A DNA stretch of 64,000 bases, taken from Ruegeria sp. Alg231-54. GTDB lineage: Bacteria > Pseudomonadota > Alphaproteobacteria > Rhodobacterales > Rhodobacteraceae. The position numbers and the translations under genes are program-made. Of this stretch, positions 49,248 through 56,961 are shown piece by piece; the first letter of the stretch is position 1, and each line of letters starts with the position of its first letter. The stretch is taken from NCBI RefSeq assembly GCF_900143525.1, contig NZ_FREZ01000002.1:186001-250000 (forward strand), read 5' to 3'. The notes under the pieces are model-generated. The model searched no databases and was not told the DNA's origin. It worked only from the letters and a program-made list of their open reading frames with translations.

Positions 49248-49748
49248 ATGGCCCTTTCCGAACAGTTTCTCGAAGAAGACCTTCATCCAATCGACATTGT
49301 TGAACATCTTGCCGAACACCACGACTGGGATTTCGACCGGATCGGGGATGATCAGATTGCCATGGCTGTCGAAGGACAGTGGCGTACCTATTCGATCACC
49401 TTGGCCTGGTCCAACTATGACGAAACGCTCCGCATGGTGTGTTCTTTCGAAATGGAGCCGCCTTCCGAGCGTGAAAACGTGCTTTATGAGCTGCTCAACA
49501 AGATGAACGATCAGTGCTGGGCAGGGGCGTTCACCTACTGGGCCAATCAAAAGCTGATGGTCTACAGGTATGGTTTGGTTCTAGCGGGTGGCCAGATGGC
49601 CAGCCCGGAACAGATCGACACGATGATCACCGCTGCGGTTCTGAGCGCCGAGCGCTATTACCCCGCGATCCAACTGGTCACCTGGGGCAACCGCGATCCC
49701 GAGGATGCAATGCAGGTCGCCATTGCAGAGGCCTACGGCCGCGCGTAA
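49248..49748 (+). CDS. YbjN-domain protein
   Basis: 166-residue soluble protein. It has the YbjN/T3SS-chaperone-like fold pattern: DIVEHLAEHHDWDFDRIGDDQIAMAVEGQW, cut as EHHDWDFDRIGDDQIAM, then LRMVCSFEMEPPSERENVLYELLNKMN, broken by family spacing, and MVYRYGLVLAGGQ. The E. coli relative affects stress and motility; the function here is not known. GAGG lies 7 bases before the ATG. It precedes proC by 36 bases. Confidence 0.85.
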   Translation: MALSEQFLEEDLHPIDIVEHLAEHHDWDFDRIGDDQIAMAVEGQWRTYSITLAWSNYDETLRMVCSFEMEPPSERENVLYELLNKMNDQCWAGAFTYWANQKLMVYRYGLVLAGGQMASPEQIDTMITAAVLSAERYYPAIQLVTWGNRDPEDAMQVAIAEAYGRA

Positions 49749-49784
49749 AGCTTTGCCCCAAACCGGATAAGGAGAGGGGCAATC

Positions 49785-50600
49785 ATGGACATGTCACGCG
49801 TCGCCGAGCAGGGGCTGGTTCTTCTGGGGTGCGGCAAGATGGGTTCGGCCATGCTCGCCGGTTGGCTGGAGCATGGCCTTCCTGCGTCAGCTGTCTGGGT
49901 GATTGATCCGTACCCCTCAGAATGGCTGAAGGCGCAGGGCGTCAATATCAACACTCCATTACCCGAGGCCCCGGCGGTCGTGCTGGTTGCCGTCAAGCCG
50001 CAAATGATGGGCGATGCGCTGCCATCGATCAAGGCGCTGGGCGGTGGCGGTAGCCTTTTCGTCTCGGTCGCTGCGGGTACGTCTATTGCAACCTTCGAGA
50101 ATGTACTGGGCGAAGGCACTCCGATCGTGCGCGCCATGCCGAACACTCCGGCAGCAATCCGGCAGGGAATCACGGCGCTGATTGGCAATTTGGTTGCATC
50201 GGATGCTGATGTTTCTCTTGCCGAAAACCTGCTGTCCGCCATCGGCGACACAGTTCGCCTTGAGGAAGAATCGCAGATGGATGCGGTGACAGGTCTTAGT
50301 GGCTCTGGTCCGGCTTATGTCTTTCATCTGATCGAAACGCTGGCCGCTGCCGGGCAGGCTCAGGGTCTGCCGCACGATCTGGCGATGAAGCTGGCCAAAT
50401 CCACGGTGGCCGGGGCAGGAGCTTTGGCAATGGCGGCCGACGAGGACCCTTCGCAACTGCGCGTCAACGTAACGTCGCCCAATGGTACGACGCAGGCCGC
50501 GCTTGAAGTGCTGATGCATGAGGAAGAAGGTTTCCCGGACCTGCTGCACCGCGCCGTCAAGGCCGCAACTGACCGATCCAAGGAGCTGTCCCGTGAGTGA
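49785..50600 (+). CDS. proC: Pyrroline-5-carboxylate reductase
   Basis: 271-residue NAD(P)H enzyme for the last step of proline synthesis. The dinucleotide loop is LLGCGKMGSAMLAGW, the SVAAGTS region reads LFVSVAAGTSIA, NTPAAIRQGITAL is the substrate region, and the signature is TGLSGSGPAYVFHLIE with [27 protein letters not shown] site is 5 bases before the start; the ATG at 49791 is a possible alternative. Overlaps csaA by 8 bases. The dehydrogenase-like gene in the purine operon is a distant paralogue. Confidence 0.95.
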   Translation: MDMSRVAEQGLVLLGCGKMGSAMLAGWLEHGLPASAVWVIDPYPSEWLKAQGVNINTPLPEAPAVVLVAVKPQMMGDALPSIKALGGGGSLFVSVAAGTSIATFENVLGEGTPIVRAMPNTPAAIRQGITALIGNLVASDADVSLAENLLSAIGDTVRLEEESQMDAVTGLSGSGPAYVFHLIETLAAAGQAQGLPHDLAMKLAKSTVAGAGALAMAADEDPSQLRVNVTSPNGTTQAALEVLMHEEEGFPDLLHRAVKAATDRSKELSRE

Positions 50601-50931
50601 GATTTCATTCGACGATTTTCTGAAGGTCGACATCCGCGTCGGCAAGGTCATCCGGGCAGAACCCTATCCTGAGGCCCGTAAGCCCGCGATCAAGATGTGG
50701 ATCGACTTTGGTGACGATATTGGCGAGCGCCGAACCTCAGCCCAGATAACGGCGCATTACGATACGGAGACGCTGGTGGGCAAACAGGTGATGGCCGTTG
50801 TCAATTTCCCGCCGCGCCAGATCGGCAAGTTCATGTCCGAGGTTCTGGTGCTGGGCCTGCCCGATGACAAGGGCGAGATCGTTCTGATCGGTCCGGATGG
50901 CGAGGTTCCAACCGGCGGACGGATGCACTGA
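50593..50931 (+). CDS. csaA: CsaA-type tRNA-binding domain protein
   Basis: 112-residue protein that consists of one OB-fold tRNA-binding domain, related to the C-terminal domain of methionyl-tRNA synthetase and to the CsaA secretion chaperone. FLKVDIRVGKVIRAEPYPEARKPA opens it (written in parts: VDIRVGKVIRAEPYPEARK), followed by VVNFPPRQIGKFMSEVLVLG. The start is GTG at 50593 with AAGGAG 7 bases upstream, overlapping proC; the stop overlaps the next ATG by one base. Confidence 0.92.
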   Translation: MSEISFDDFLKVDIRVGKVIRAEPYPEARKPAIKMWIDFGDDIGERRTSAQITAHYDTETLVGKQVMAVVNFPPRQIGKFMSEVLVLGLPDDKGEIVLIGPDGEVPTGGRMH

Positions 50932-51881
50932 TGAAACTTTTGATCGCACGCCCCATGACCGCCGCTGTCGAGGCGCGCGCCCGCGCCGAGTTCGACGTCG
51001 AAATCCGCAGCAGCACGCTGCCAATGTCGCCCGACGAAATGCGGCGCGCATTGGCTGAGTTCGATGTGGTGGTTCCGACGCTGGGGGATCAGTTTTCGGC
51101 CACAATCTTCTCCGAAGTGCCGCAGCCGCGCTGTAAACTGCTGGCCAATTTCGGTGTGGGGTACAACCATATCGACGTCGCTGCCGCACAGACCGCAGGG
51201 ATTCAGGTCACTAACACCCCCGGTGCGGTTACCGATGCCACTGCTGACATCGCGATGACCTTGCTGTTGTCGACCGCGCGCCGCGCGGGCGAGGGAGAAC
51301 GGCTGGTCCGCTCGGGCAACTGGCAAGGCTGGCATCCGACGCAAATGCTGGGGCATCATGTGACCGGAAAACGCGTTGGGATCGTCGGGATGGGCCGTAT
51401 TGGTCAGGCGATCGCGTGGCGTTGCCATTTTGGTTTCGGGATGGACGTGGCGTACCAGTCGCGCAGCCCGAAAGAGGTGGAATTTCCCGCAGAAAACATA
51501 CCCGACCTGAAAGAACTGGCCGCTGCGGTCGATTTCCTGGTGCTCGCCGTGCCCGGCGGTGCGCAAACGCGCCACCTGATCAATGCGCCGGTGCTGGAGG
51601 CGATGAAACCTTCGGGCATCTTGATCAACATCGCGCGCGGAGAAGTTGTGGACGAATCCTCTCTGATCGCTGCCCTGCAATCCGGTCAGATCGCAGGCGC
51701 GGGCCTTGATGTGTATGAGTTCGAACCCGCCGTTCCGCAGGCTCTGCGCGATATGGAGAATGTGACGATACTGCCCCATCTTGGCACAGCGACCGAAGAG
51801 GTGCGCACCGATATGGGGCATATAGCGCTGGACAACGTTACAGCTTTCGTCGCGGGGCGATCTTTGCCGAACCCGGTCTAG
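50931..51881 (+). CDS. D-2-hydroxyacid dehydrogenase (glyoxylate/glycerate type)
   Basis: 316-residue NAD(P)-dependent dehydrogenase. The dinucleotide loop is RVGIVGMGRIGQAIAWR, the catalytic arginine lies in ILINIARGEVVDESSL, the glutamate in VYEFEPAVP, and the histidine in ILPHLGTATEEV. This fits glyoxylate/hydroxypyruvate or D-glycerate dehydrogenases. Coupled to csaA (TGATG) and convergent with tdk: they share CTAG (51878-51881) as reciprocal stops. Confidence 0.9.
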   Translation: MKLLIARPMTAAVEARARAEFDVEIRSSTLPMSPDEMRRALAEFDVVVPTLGDQFSATIFSEVPQPRCKLLANFGVGYNHIDVAAAQTAGIQVTNTPGAVTDATADIAMTLLLSTARRAGEGERLVRSGNWQGWHPTQMLGHHVTGKRVGIVGMGRIGQAIAWRCHFGFGMDVAYQSRSPKEVEFPAENIPDLKELAAAVDFLVLAVPGGAQTRHLINAPVLEAMKPSGILINIARGEVVDESSLIAALQSGQIAGAGLDVYEFEPAVPQALRDMENVTILPHLGTATEEVRTDMGHIALDNVTAFVAGRSLPNPV

Positions 51882-52456
51882 CGCCCGACGGCCTCGCGCC
51901 AGTGTTTGCGGCAGAGCGAAACATAGGTTTCATTGCCGCCGATCTGTACCTGCGCGCCTTCGGTGATGGCGTTGCCGTTTTCGTCCTGACGGATGACCAT
52001 CGTGGCCTTGCGCCCACACTCGCAAATGGTCCGCACTTCGCGCATCTCGTCCGCTAACGCCAGCAAGGCAGCGGAGCCGGGAAACAGGTGGCCCTGAAAA
52101 TCCACACGCAAGCCATAGGCAAGGACAGGCACCCGCAGGTCATCCACTGCGCGGGCCAATTGCCAGACTTGCTCTTCGGTCAGAAATTGCGCCTCATCAA
52201 TAAAGACGCAGGTGACGTTCCCTTTTTTCAGGCGCTGTTCAATCATCGCAAAAACGTCGGTTTCGGCGGCGAACGTGTCCGCATCGGCCGATATGCCGAT
52301 CCGCGACGCAATCCTGCCAACACCGGCCCGGCCATCTAGGGCCGCGGTCATCAAATAGGTGTCCATCCCCCTCTCACGGTAATTGTGCGAGGCTTGCAGC
52401 AACACGGTCGATTTTCCCGCGTTCATCGTCGAATAATTAAAGTATAGTTTTGCCAT
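51878..52456 (-). CDS. tdk: Thymidine kinase (TK1 type)
   Basis: 192-residue salvage enzyme phosphorylating thymidine. P-loop NYSTMNAGKSTVLLQ, DEAQF catalytic-glutamate region (CVFIDEAQFLTEEQVWQLA), and zinc-binding ECGRKATMVIR with a distal cysteine pair (GGNETYVSLCRKHW). Length fits the family. It is convergent with the 2-hydroxyacid dehydrogenase. Confidence 0.95.
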   Translation of the reverse strand: MAKLYFNYSTMNAGKSTVLLQASHNYRERGMDTYLMTAALDGRAGVGRIASRIGISADADTFAAETDVFAMIEQRLKKGNVTCVFIDEAQFLTEEQVWQLARAVDDLRVPVLAYGLRVDFQGHLFPGSAALLALADEMREVRTICECGRKATMVIRQDENGNAITEGAQVQIGGNETYVSLCRKHWREAVGR

Positions 52457-52811
52457 GGGTTGGGTCTAAAACGCCTGTCCAATTCGGGCAAGCCATCAAT
52501 AGCCTTCAAAAAGCGACGTCGCCATTATCGTTGCAGAGGTCGAGCGTAAGCCCATTGGGGATGGATCCCCCCGCCCCAACAACGGCGACGCCGTCGGCCA
52601 ACATGCGGCCTAACCGTAGCGGGACAAGAATACCGACCCGCAATCACTCATTACCGGCATTAAATGCCGCCACTCACTCACAAAACCCCCGCATATCTGA
52701 GGGATAGCCAACATATGACATTTCAATTATGAATCGAGTATGGGAATTTTCTTTTCCCTTTCCCCCGCAATGGCAGATTTAGTGGGGCGTGCAGGCAGTA
52801 AAGGTAAAAAC
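52457..52811. other. 355-base gap holding a palindrome before the phage-like regulator
   Basis: No gene is seen. CGGCATT-A-AATGCCG (52655-52669) is a perfect 7-base inverted repeat with one central base, flanked by ACTCA repeats. It lies 143 bases before the start of the next plus-strand gene (a probable HTH regulator), so it could be its operator; the distance makes this uncertain. Confidence 0.35.
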
Positions 52812-53273
52812 ATGGCAGATATCGGGGCCTACCTGAAAAAACACACAGAAGCGCTGGTTAAAGACGTGGGAATCGAATCCGCGTGTGAGATTACAGGCAA
52901 ATCCAAAGCCACGTTGGGCCGTTATTATTCTGACAATGTCGAACATACTGATCGGTTCATGCCGGTCGATGCGGTGGCGCGGCTTGAGGCAGTGGCAAAC
53001 TTCCCCCACGTCACCTCGGCGCTTGCCGATCTGAAAAATATCACCCTGTCCTATGATGGGCGCAATGACGACAGCCCCCGCACTGGTGGAGTGAATTCCG
53101 ACGTCATCGCGCTGAGCCAGCGGTTTGCGATGCTGATGACCGAATATCAATCGGCGATCGAGGACGGCATCATCACGGTGAACGAAGCCAAGCGCCTGTT
53201 GAGGGAAACGAGCCAGCTGCAACAGGTCCTGCTAGACATGAAGCTGCACCTGGAAGAGGAAAGCGTGAGCTGA
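52812..53273 (+). CDS. Possible phage-type regulator (CII/CP76-like)
   Basis: 153-residue protein. Residues 15-38 (VKDVGIESACEITGKSKATLGRYY) look like a helix-turn-helix in the style of phage CII or CP76 regulators; the C-terminal third (DGIITVNEAKRLLRETSQLQQVLL, cut in family fashion) is a helical tail like theirs. No other phage gene is nearby, so it may be a domesticated lone regulator. The ATG at 52812 has AAAGGT upstream, and it is preferred to the longer frame from 52740. Function unknown. Confidence 0.5.
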   Translation: MADIGAYLKKHTEALVKDVGIESACEITGKSKATLGRYYSDNVEHTDRFMPVDAVARLEAVANFPHVTSALADLKNITLSYDGRNDDSPRTGGVNSDVIALSQRFAMLMTEYQSAIEDGIITVNEAKRLLRETSQLQQVLLDMKLHLEEESVS

Positions 53274-53439
53274 GGTTTCGGTGTGCACCGCCCAGGGATC
53301 AGGACGATGTTCCTGTGAACAACCCGCAACCTTTTCAGCAGTCTTTAGGGTGAATTGGATTTGTATAGGTGTGTTTCGTTTCATTTGTTCTGCAAGCGAC
53401 TAGTGCACCATTCCAATTGCGTCACCATATGGTTCGGTA

Positions 53440-54048
53440 ATGGCAAAATGCCTGATGCTTGATGTTGATGGTGTTCTCGTCGACGGTCGTCCCGGCGATG
53501 GTCTGCGATGGGACACTGATTTATCGAAGGATCTGGGACTTGATCCTAATCTGCTTGCGGAAGAGTTTTTCAAAACTGAATGGACTGCTATTGTCGAGGG
53601 ACGGGCTGAACTCCTGCCCATTCTAGAGGCTGTTCTGAAGCGCGTTGCACCGACCATCAAAGCCACTGATTTGATAGACTATTGGTTTCGAGGGGATTCC
53701 GGCATAGTCGAAACCACTGTTGCGGATGTGCGCGAGGCGAAACGCAAAGGCGTACCTGTTTATCTTGCAACCAACCAAGATCACATGAGAGCAATCTATC
53801 TCATGCAGACAATGGCGCTCGGCGACGAAGTTGACGGCATCGTGTACTCAGCAAAAGCCGGGTACAGAAAGCCAAAGCCTGAGTTCTTCGCTTTCGCAGC
53901 GCAGGAGGTCGGGCGTCAACCGTGTGAACTTTTGCTGGTCGATGATACCCTGCCGAATATTGAGGCAGCCCGATCCGCAGGATGGAAGGCTGTTCATTGG
54001 GATGGAACCGAACGCCTTTCCACGATTCTAAACCGCAGTGTATATTAA
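53440..54048 (+). CDS. HAD-family hydrolase
   Basis: 202-residue phosphatase-like protein. Motif I is CLMLDVDGVLVDGR (nucleophile and acid aspartates), a Ser/Thr site is at YLATNQDHMRAIYLM and the metal loop is LLLVDDTLPNIEAARSAGWKA. GC content and codon use (many A/T third positions such as GAT, AAA) are lower than in its neighbours, and no ribosome binding site precedes the ATG, so it may have been acquired. The substrate is unknown. It stands alone and is convergent with the FabH-like gene. Confidence 0.8.
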   Translation: MAKCLMLDVDGVLVDGRPGDGLRWDTDLSKDLGLDPNLLAEEFFKTEWTAIVEGRAELLPILEAVLKRVAPTIKATDLIDYWFRGDSGIVETTVADVREAKRKGVPVYLATNQDHMRAIYLMQTMALGDEVDGIVYSAKAGYRKPKPEFFAFAAQEVGRQPCELLLVDDTLPNIEAARSAGWKAVHWDGTERLSTILNRSVY

Positions 54049-54155
54049 GCGGGAATTATACCTTTTGCGTCCCAATCAAGCGTTCCTAATGTCGTCTTGC
54101 GCGCTGTGGAACGATGTATCCTGGGTTGTGATCGGTGTGTCGCGACGCCAAGACG

Positions 54156-55280
54156 TCAACTGTGCCGCTTTACAATCACCGATCCCACCGAATAGCCCGC
54201 GCCGAAGGAACAGATCAGACCGACATCTCCGTCTGACAGGTCATCCGAATACTTGGAAAACGCGATGATGGACCCGGCCGAGGAGGTGTTGGCATAATCC
54301 TGCAGGATGTTGGGCTGTTCGCTTGCTTCGGGCTCGCGTCCCAGAACCTTTTTGCCGATGAAATCATTCATCGTCTTGTTGGCCTGGTGCAGCCACAGGC
54401 GCTTCAGGTCATCGCTGTTCACGCCTTCCGCGTCCATGTGATCTGAGATGTGTTTGCTGACCATCGGCAGCACTTCTTTGAAGACTTTGCGTCCGTTCTG
54501 CATGAACTGCATGTCACGACGGTCGACCACCCCGTCAGGGCGTGAACGGCGCAGGAAGCCGTTGTTGTTGCGGATATTGTTCGAGAATTCGGTCGCGCAG
54601 CGTGTCGACAAAATTTCGAAATGCGGACCCTTTGCGTCTTCGACCCGCTCGATCAAAGTGGCGGTGGCCACGTCGCCAAAGATGAAATGACAATCGCGGT
54701 CGCGCCATTCCAGATGCCCTGAACAAATCTCGGGGTTCACCACCAATGCGGCGCGGACCGAGCCAGAGCGGACCATGTCCGCGGCGGCCTGGATCCCGAA
54801 AGTGGCCGAAGAACAGGCGACATTCATATCAAATCCGAACCCGTTGATGCCCAGGGCCTGCTGAATCTCGATGGCGACGGCAGGATAGGCGCGTTCGTGG
54901 TTCGAGGCGGCGCAAATCACCAGATTAACGTCCTCGGCGCTGCGTCCGGCTTGTTTCAGCGCTTTTTTGCAGGCGTCCACGGCCATCTCGGTCATAATGC
55001 CCGGTTCGTCATCTCCACGTTGACGCAACAAGGGATGCATCACGTCAGGGTCCAGAACACCGTCTTTGTCCATCACGTAGCGTTTCTCGATGCCGGAGGC
55101 CTTGAAGATGAATTCTTCCGATGAATGCTGCATCGGCTCAATCTCACCTGCCGCGATTGCGTCTGCGTTTTGGGCGTTCATCTTGTCGGCATACTTATTG
55201 AAAGCCGTGACAAGCTCGGCGTTGGTGATGACGTTTTCGGGGGTGAAAACACCTGAGCCAGTGATCGCGGGCGTGTACAT
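54156..55280 (-). CDS. Beta-ketoacyl-ACP synthase III-like protein
   Basis: 374-residue thiolase-fold condensing enzyme. Active-site residues of FabH-type enzymes are present: Cys in NVACSSATFGIQ, His in LHQANKTMNDF and Asn in DYANTSSAGSI. Its N-terminal half has an extra acidic stretch (NADAIAAGEIEPMQHSSEEF), longer than housekeeping FabH (about 320), so it may be a specialised paralogue. The ATG at 55280 fits the AGG 7 bases upstream. It is divergent from the MarR-type gene. Confidence 0.88.
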   Translation of the reverse strand: MYTPAITGSGVFTPENVITNAELVTAFNKYADKMNAQNADAIAAGEIEPMQHSSEEFIFKASGIEKRYVMDKDGVLDPDVMHPLLRQRGDDEPGIMTEMAVDACKKALKQAGRSAEDVNLVICAASNHERAYPAVAIEIQQALGINGFGFDMNVACSSATFGIQAAADMVRSGSVRAALVVNPEICSGHLEWRDRDCHFIFGDVATATLIERVEDAKGPHFEILSTRCATEFSNNIRNNNGFLRRSRPDGVVDRRDMQFMQNGRKVFKEVLPMVSKHISDHMDAEGVNSDDLKRLWLHQANKTMNDFIGKKVLGREPEASEQPNILQDYANTSSAGSIIAFSKYSDDLSDGDVGLICSFGAGYSVGSVIVKRHS

Positions 55281-55392
55281 GATAAGACCTGAATGTTTCG
55301 GATTCGCCCAAAATGCAGTCATATATGGGTTAGATCAAGAGACGTTGACCCAAGGGAATGTCAAAGTTTGCGCTGAAACCCACTTCACATCT

Positions 55393-55416
55393 TGAATAGT
55401 TCATATTTCGAAGTAT
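55393..55416. promoter_or_regulatory. Palindromic site before the MarR-type gene
   Basis: TGAA-TAG-TTCA (55393-55403) and the imperfect ATATTTCGAAGTAT (55403-55416, centred on TTCGAA, 12 of 14 bases symmetric) lie 33-56 bases before the MarR start in the divergent region with the FabH-like gene. They are candidate operator half sites for autoregulation. Confidence 0.35.
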
Positions 55417-55448
55417 ATGCGAGGCCAAAGTTACAAACGGATTCACCA

Positions 55449-55916
55449 ATGACCCATGACGACAGTGCGCTGATCCGCTGCCTCAGCCCCGAAGTGCAGG
55501 CGATGATGGGTGTCTATGCACTCTACTGGAAACTGGAAGAAAGCCTTGACGCACTTGAGGTCGGGCTAAGCCATCAGGAATGCCATATGATGGTCAAGCT
55601 TGAGCGACCCAAACGCATGGGCGTTTTGGCTGCAGACATGCTGACGGTGCCGTCCACCATCACGTCAACCGCTGACGCGCTAGAAGAGGCAGGGTACCTG
55701 ACCCGACAGCGCGATCCGGAAGACCGTCGGGCGTGGTTGTTGGTTCTGACCGACAAGGGGCTTGAGATGCGACAGGTTCTGATGTCCGAGGCGGGGGATC
55801 TGTTCCGCCGAGCCTCAGGGCTGGATGCTGACGAAACTGCCGAATTTGCACGACTGGCCCGGAAGATCCGGGAAAATATAATGAAAACAGGAATTCCTGA
55901 GGGATTGAAGAAATGA
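55449..55916 (+). CDS. MarR-family transcriptional regulator
   Basis: 155-residue dimeric winged-helix repressor. The wing region is TRQRDPEDRRAWLLVLTDKG and the recognition part is LAADMLTVPSTITSTADALE, both typical; N- and C-terminal helices supply the dimer interface. The start at 55449 replaces a longer frame (55392) that lacks support. It overlaps the adaptor gene (ATGA) and so probably represses the efflux operon it heads, and possibly the divergent FabH-like gene. Confidence 0.9.
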   Translation: MTHDDSALIRCLSPEVQAMMGVYALYWKLEESLDALEVGLSHQECHMMVKLERPKRMGVLAADMLTVPSTITSTADALEEAGYLTRQRDPEDRRAWLLVLTDKGLEMRQVLMSEAGDLFRRASGLDADETAEFARLARKIRENIMKTGIPEGLKK

Positions 55917-56950
55917 AACTCTTCACTGTACTGAGCGTCGCTCTGACCGTGTTCGCCACTTCCGTTTTGGCGCAGGAGAGCGCCAAACCCGTAAAACTAA
56001 TGATGGTTCAAGAGACATCGCCCGGTTTTTCGCGCCAGTTTTTTGGTCGCGTCGCTGCGCGGCAGACGGTCGATCTGGCCTTTCAGGTTTCCGGACAAAT
56101 AGTCGAAATGCCGGTGACCGAAGGGTTCGTGATACCCAAGGGTGAGCTGATTGCACAACTGGATCAGGAACCATTCCAGCGCCGCTATGACCGCGCTGTG
56201 CTGCAAATGGATCAGGCGGATCGTACCGTCGCCCGCCTTTCCCGTCTGCGCGGAACCACAGCCAGCCAGGTGGCGGTGGATGACGCGGAAACCGAAGCGC
56301 AACTGGCGGATATTGCCGTCCGCGATGCAGAATACGATCTGGAACATGCAACGCTGACCGCGCCGTTTGACGCGCTGGTCTCGCGCCGAACGGTCGAGGC
56401 TTTCACGACCGTAAACGCAGGGGCGCCCATCGTGCGTATCCACGACATGTCAGAATTGCGGATCGAAGTGGATGTTCCGGAAATCCTGTTCCAACGATCG
56501 GGTCAGGAGGATGACATCACGATTACGGCGAAGTTTCCAACCAGCGATGAAGTCTTCCCTCTGCAGATCCGGGAATTTGACGCCGAAACCTCGAGCGTGG
56601 GTCAGACTTTCCGTATCCAATTTGGCCTTACCCCACCTGAAGGGTTGCAGATATTGCCGGGTTCGTCGGTGACCGTGAATGTGAAGGTCCAGGACGCTCG
56701 GACAGGTATCGTTGTGCCCGCAACGGCCATCATTTCGGACGCTGAGGGCGGTCTGGGCGTCATGGTGTTTTCGCCGGTTGGGGCCGATGAAGGCGCCGTC
56801 CAGCTTGTGCCGGTTACCATCGAACCTACGCAGACCGGCGAAGTCCGTGTTCTGACAGGGTTGAACGATGGTGATGAGATCGTCGTCGCTGGTGGCAGCA
56901 CCTTGACAGATGGCCAAGCCGTTCGCCGCTTTGTCGGCTTTGCAAACTGA
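55913..56950 (+). CDS. RND efflux periplasmic adaptor (membrane fusion protein)
   Basis: 345-residue secreted adaptor linking an RND pump to an outer-membrane channel. A signal peptide covers residues 1-20 (FTVLSVALTVFATSVLA). The lipoyl-like halves appear as VDLAFQVSGQIVEMPVTEG and LEHATLTAPFDALVSRRTVE, the hairpin lies between, and the beta-barrel follows (VPEILFQRSGQE). Second gene of the MarR-adaptor-pump operon; no outer-membrane channel gene is in the window. Confidence 0.93.
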   Translation: MKLFTVLSVALTVFATSVLAQESAKPVKLMMVQETSPGFSRQFFGRVAARQTVDLAFQVSGQIVEMPVTEGFVIPKGELIAQLDQEPFQRRYDRAVLQMDQADRTVARLSRLRGTTASQVAVDDAETEAQLADIAVRDAEYDLEHATLTAPFDALVSRRTVEAFTTVNAGAPIVRIHDMSELRIEVDVPEILFQRSGQEDDITITAKFPTSDEVFPLQIREFDAETSSVGQTFRIQFGLTPPEGLQILPGSSVTVNVKVQDARTGIVVPATAIISDAEGGLGVMVFSPVGADEGAVQLVPVTIEPTQTGEVRVLTGLNDGDEIVVAGGSTLTDGQAVRRFVGFAN

Positions 56951-56961
56951 AGGGCGGATCA

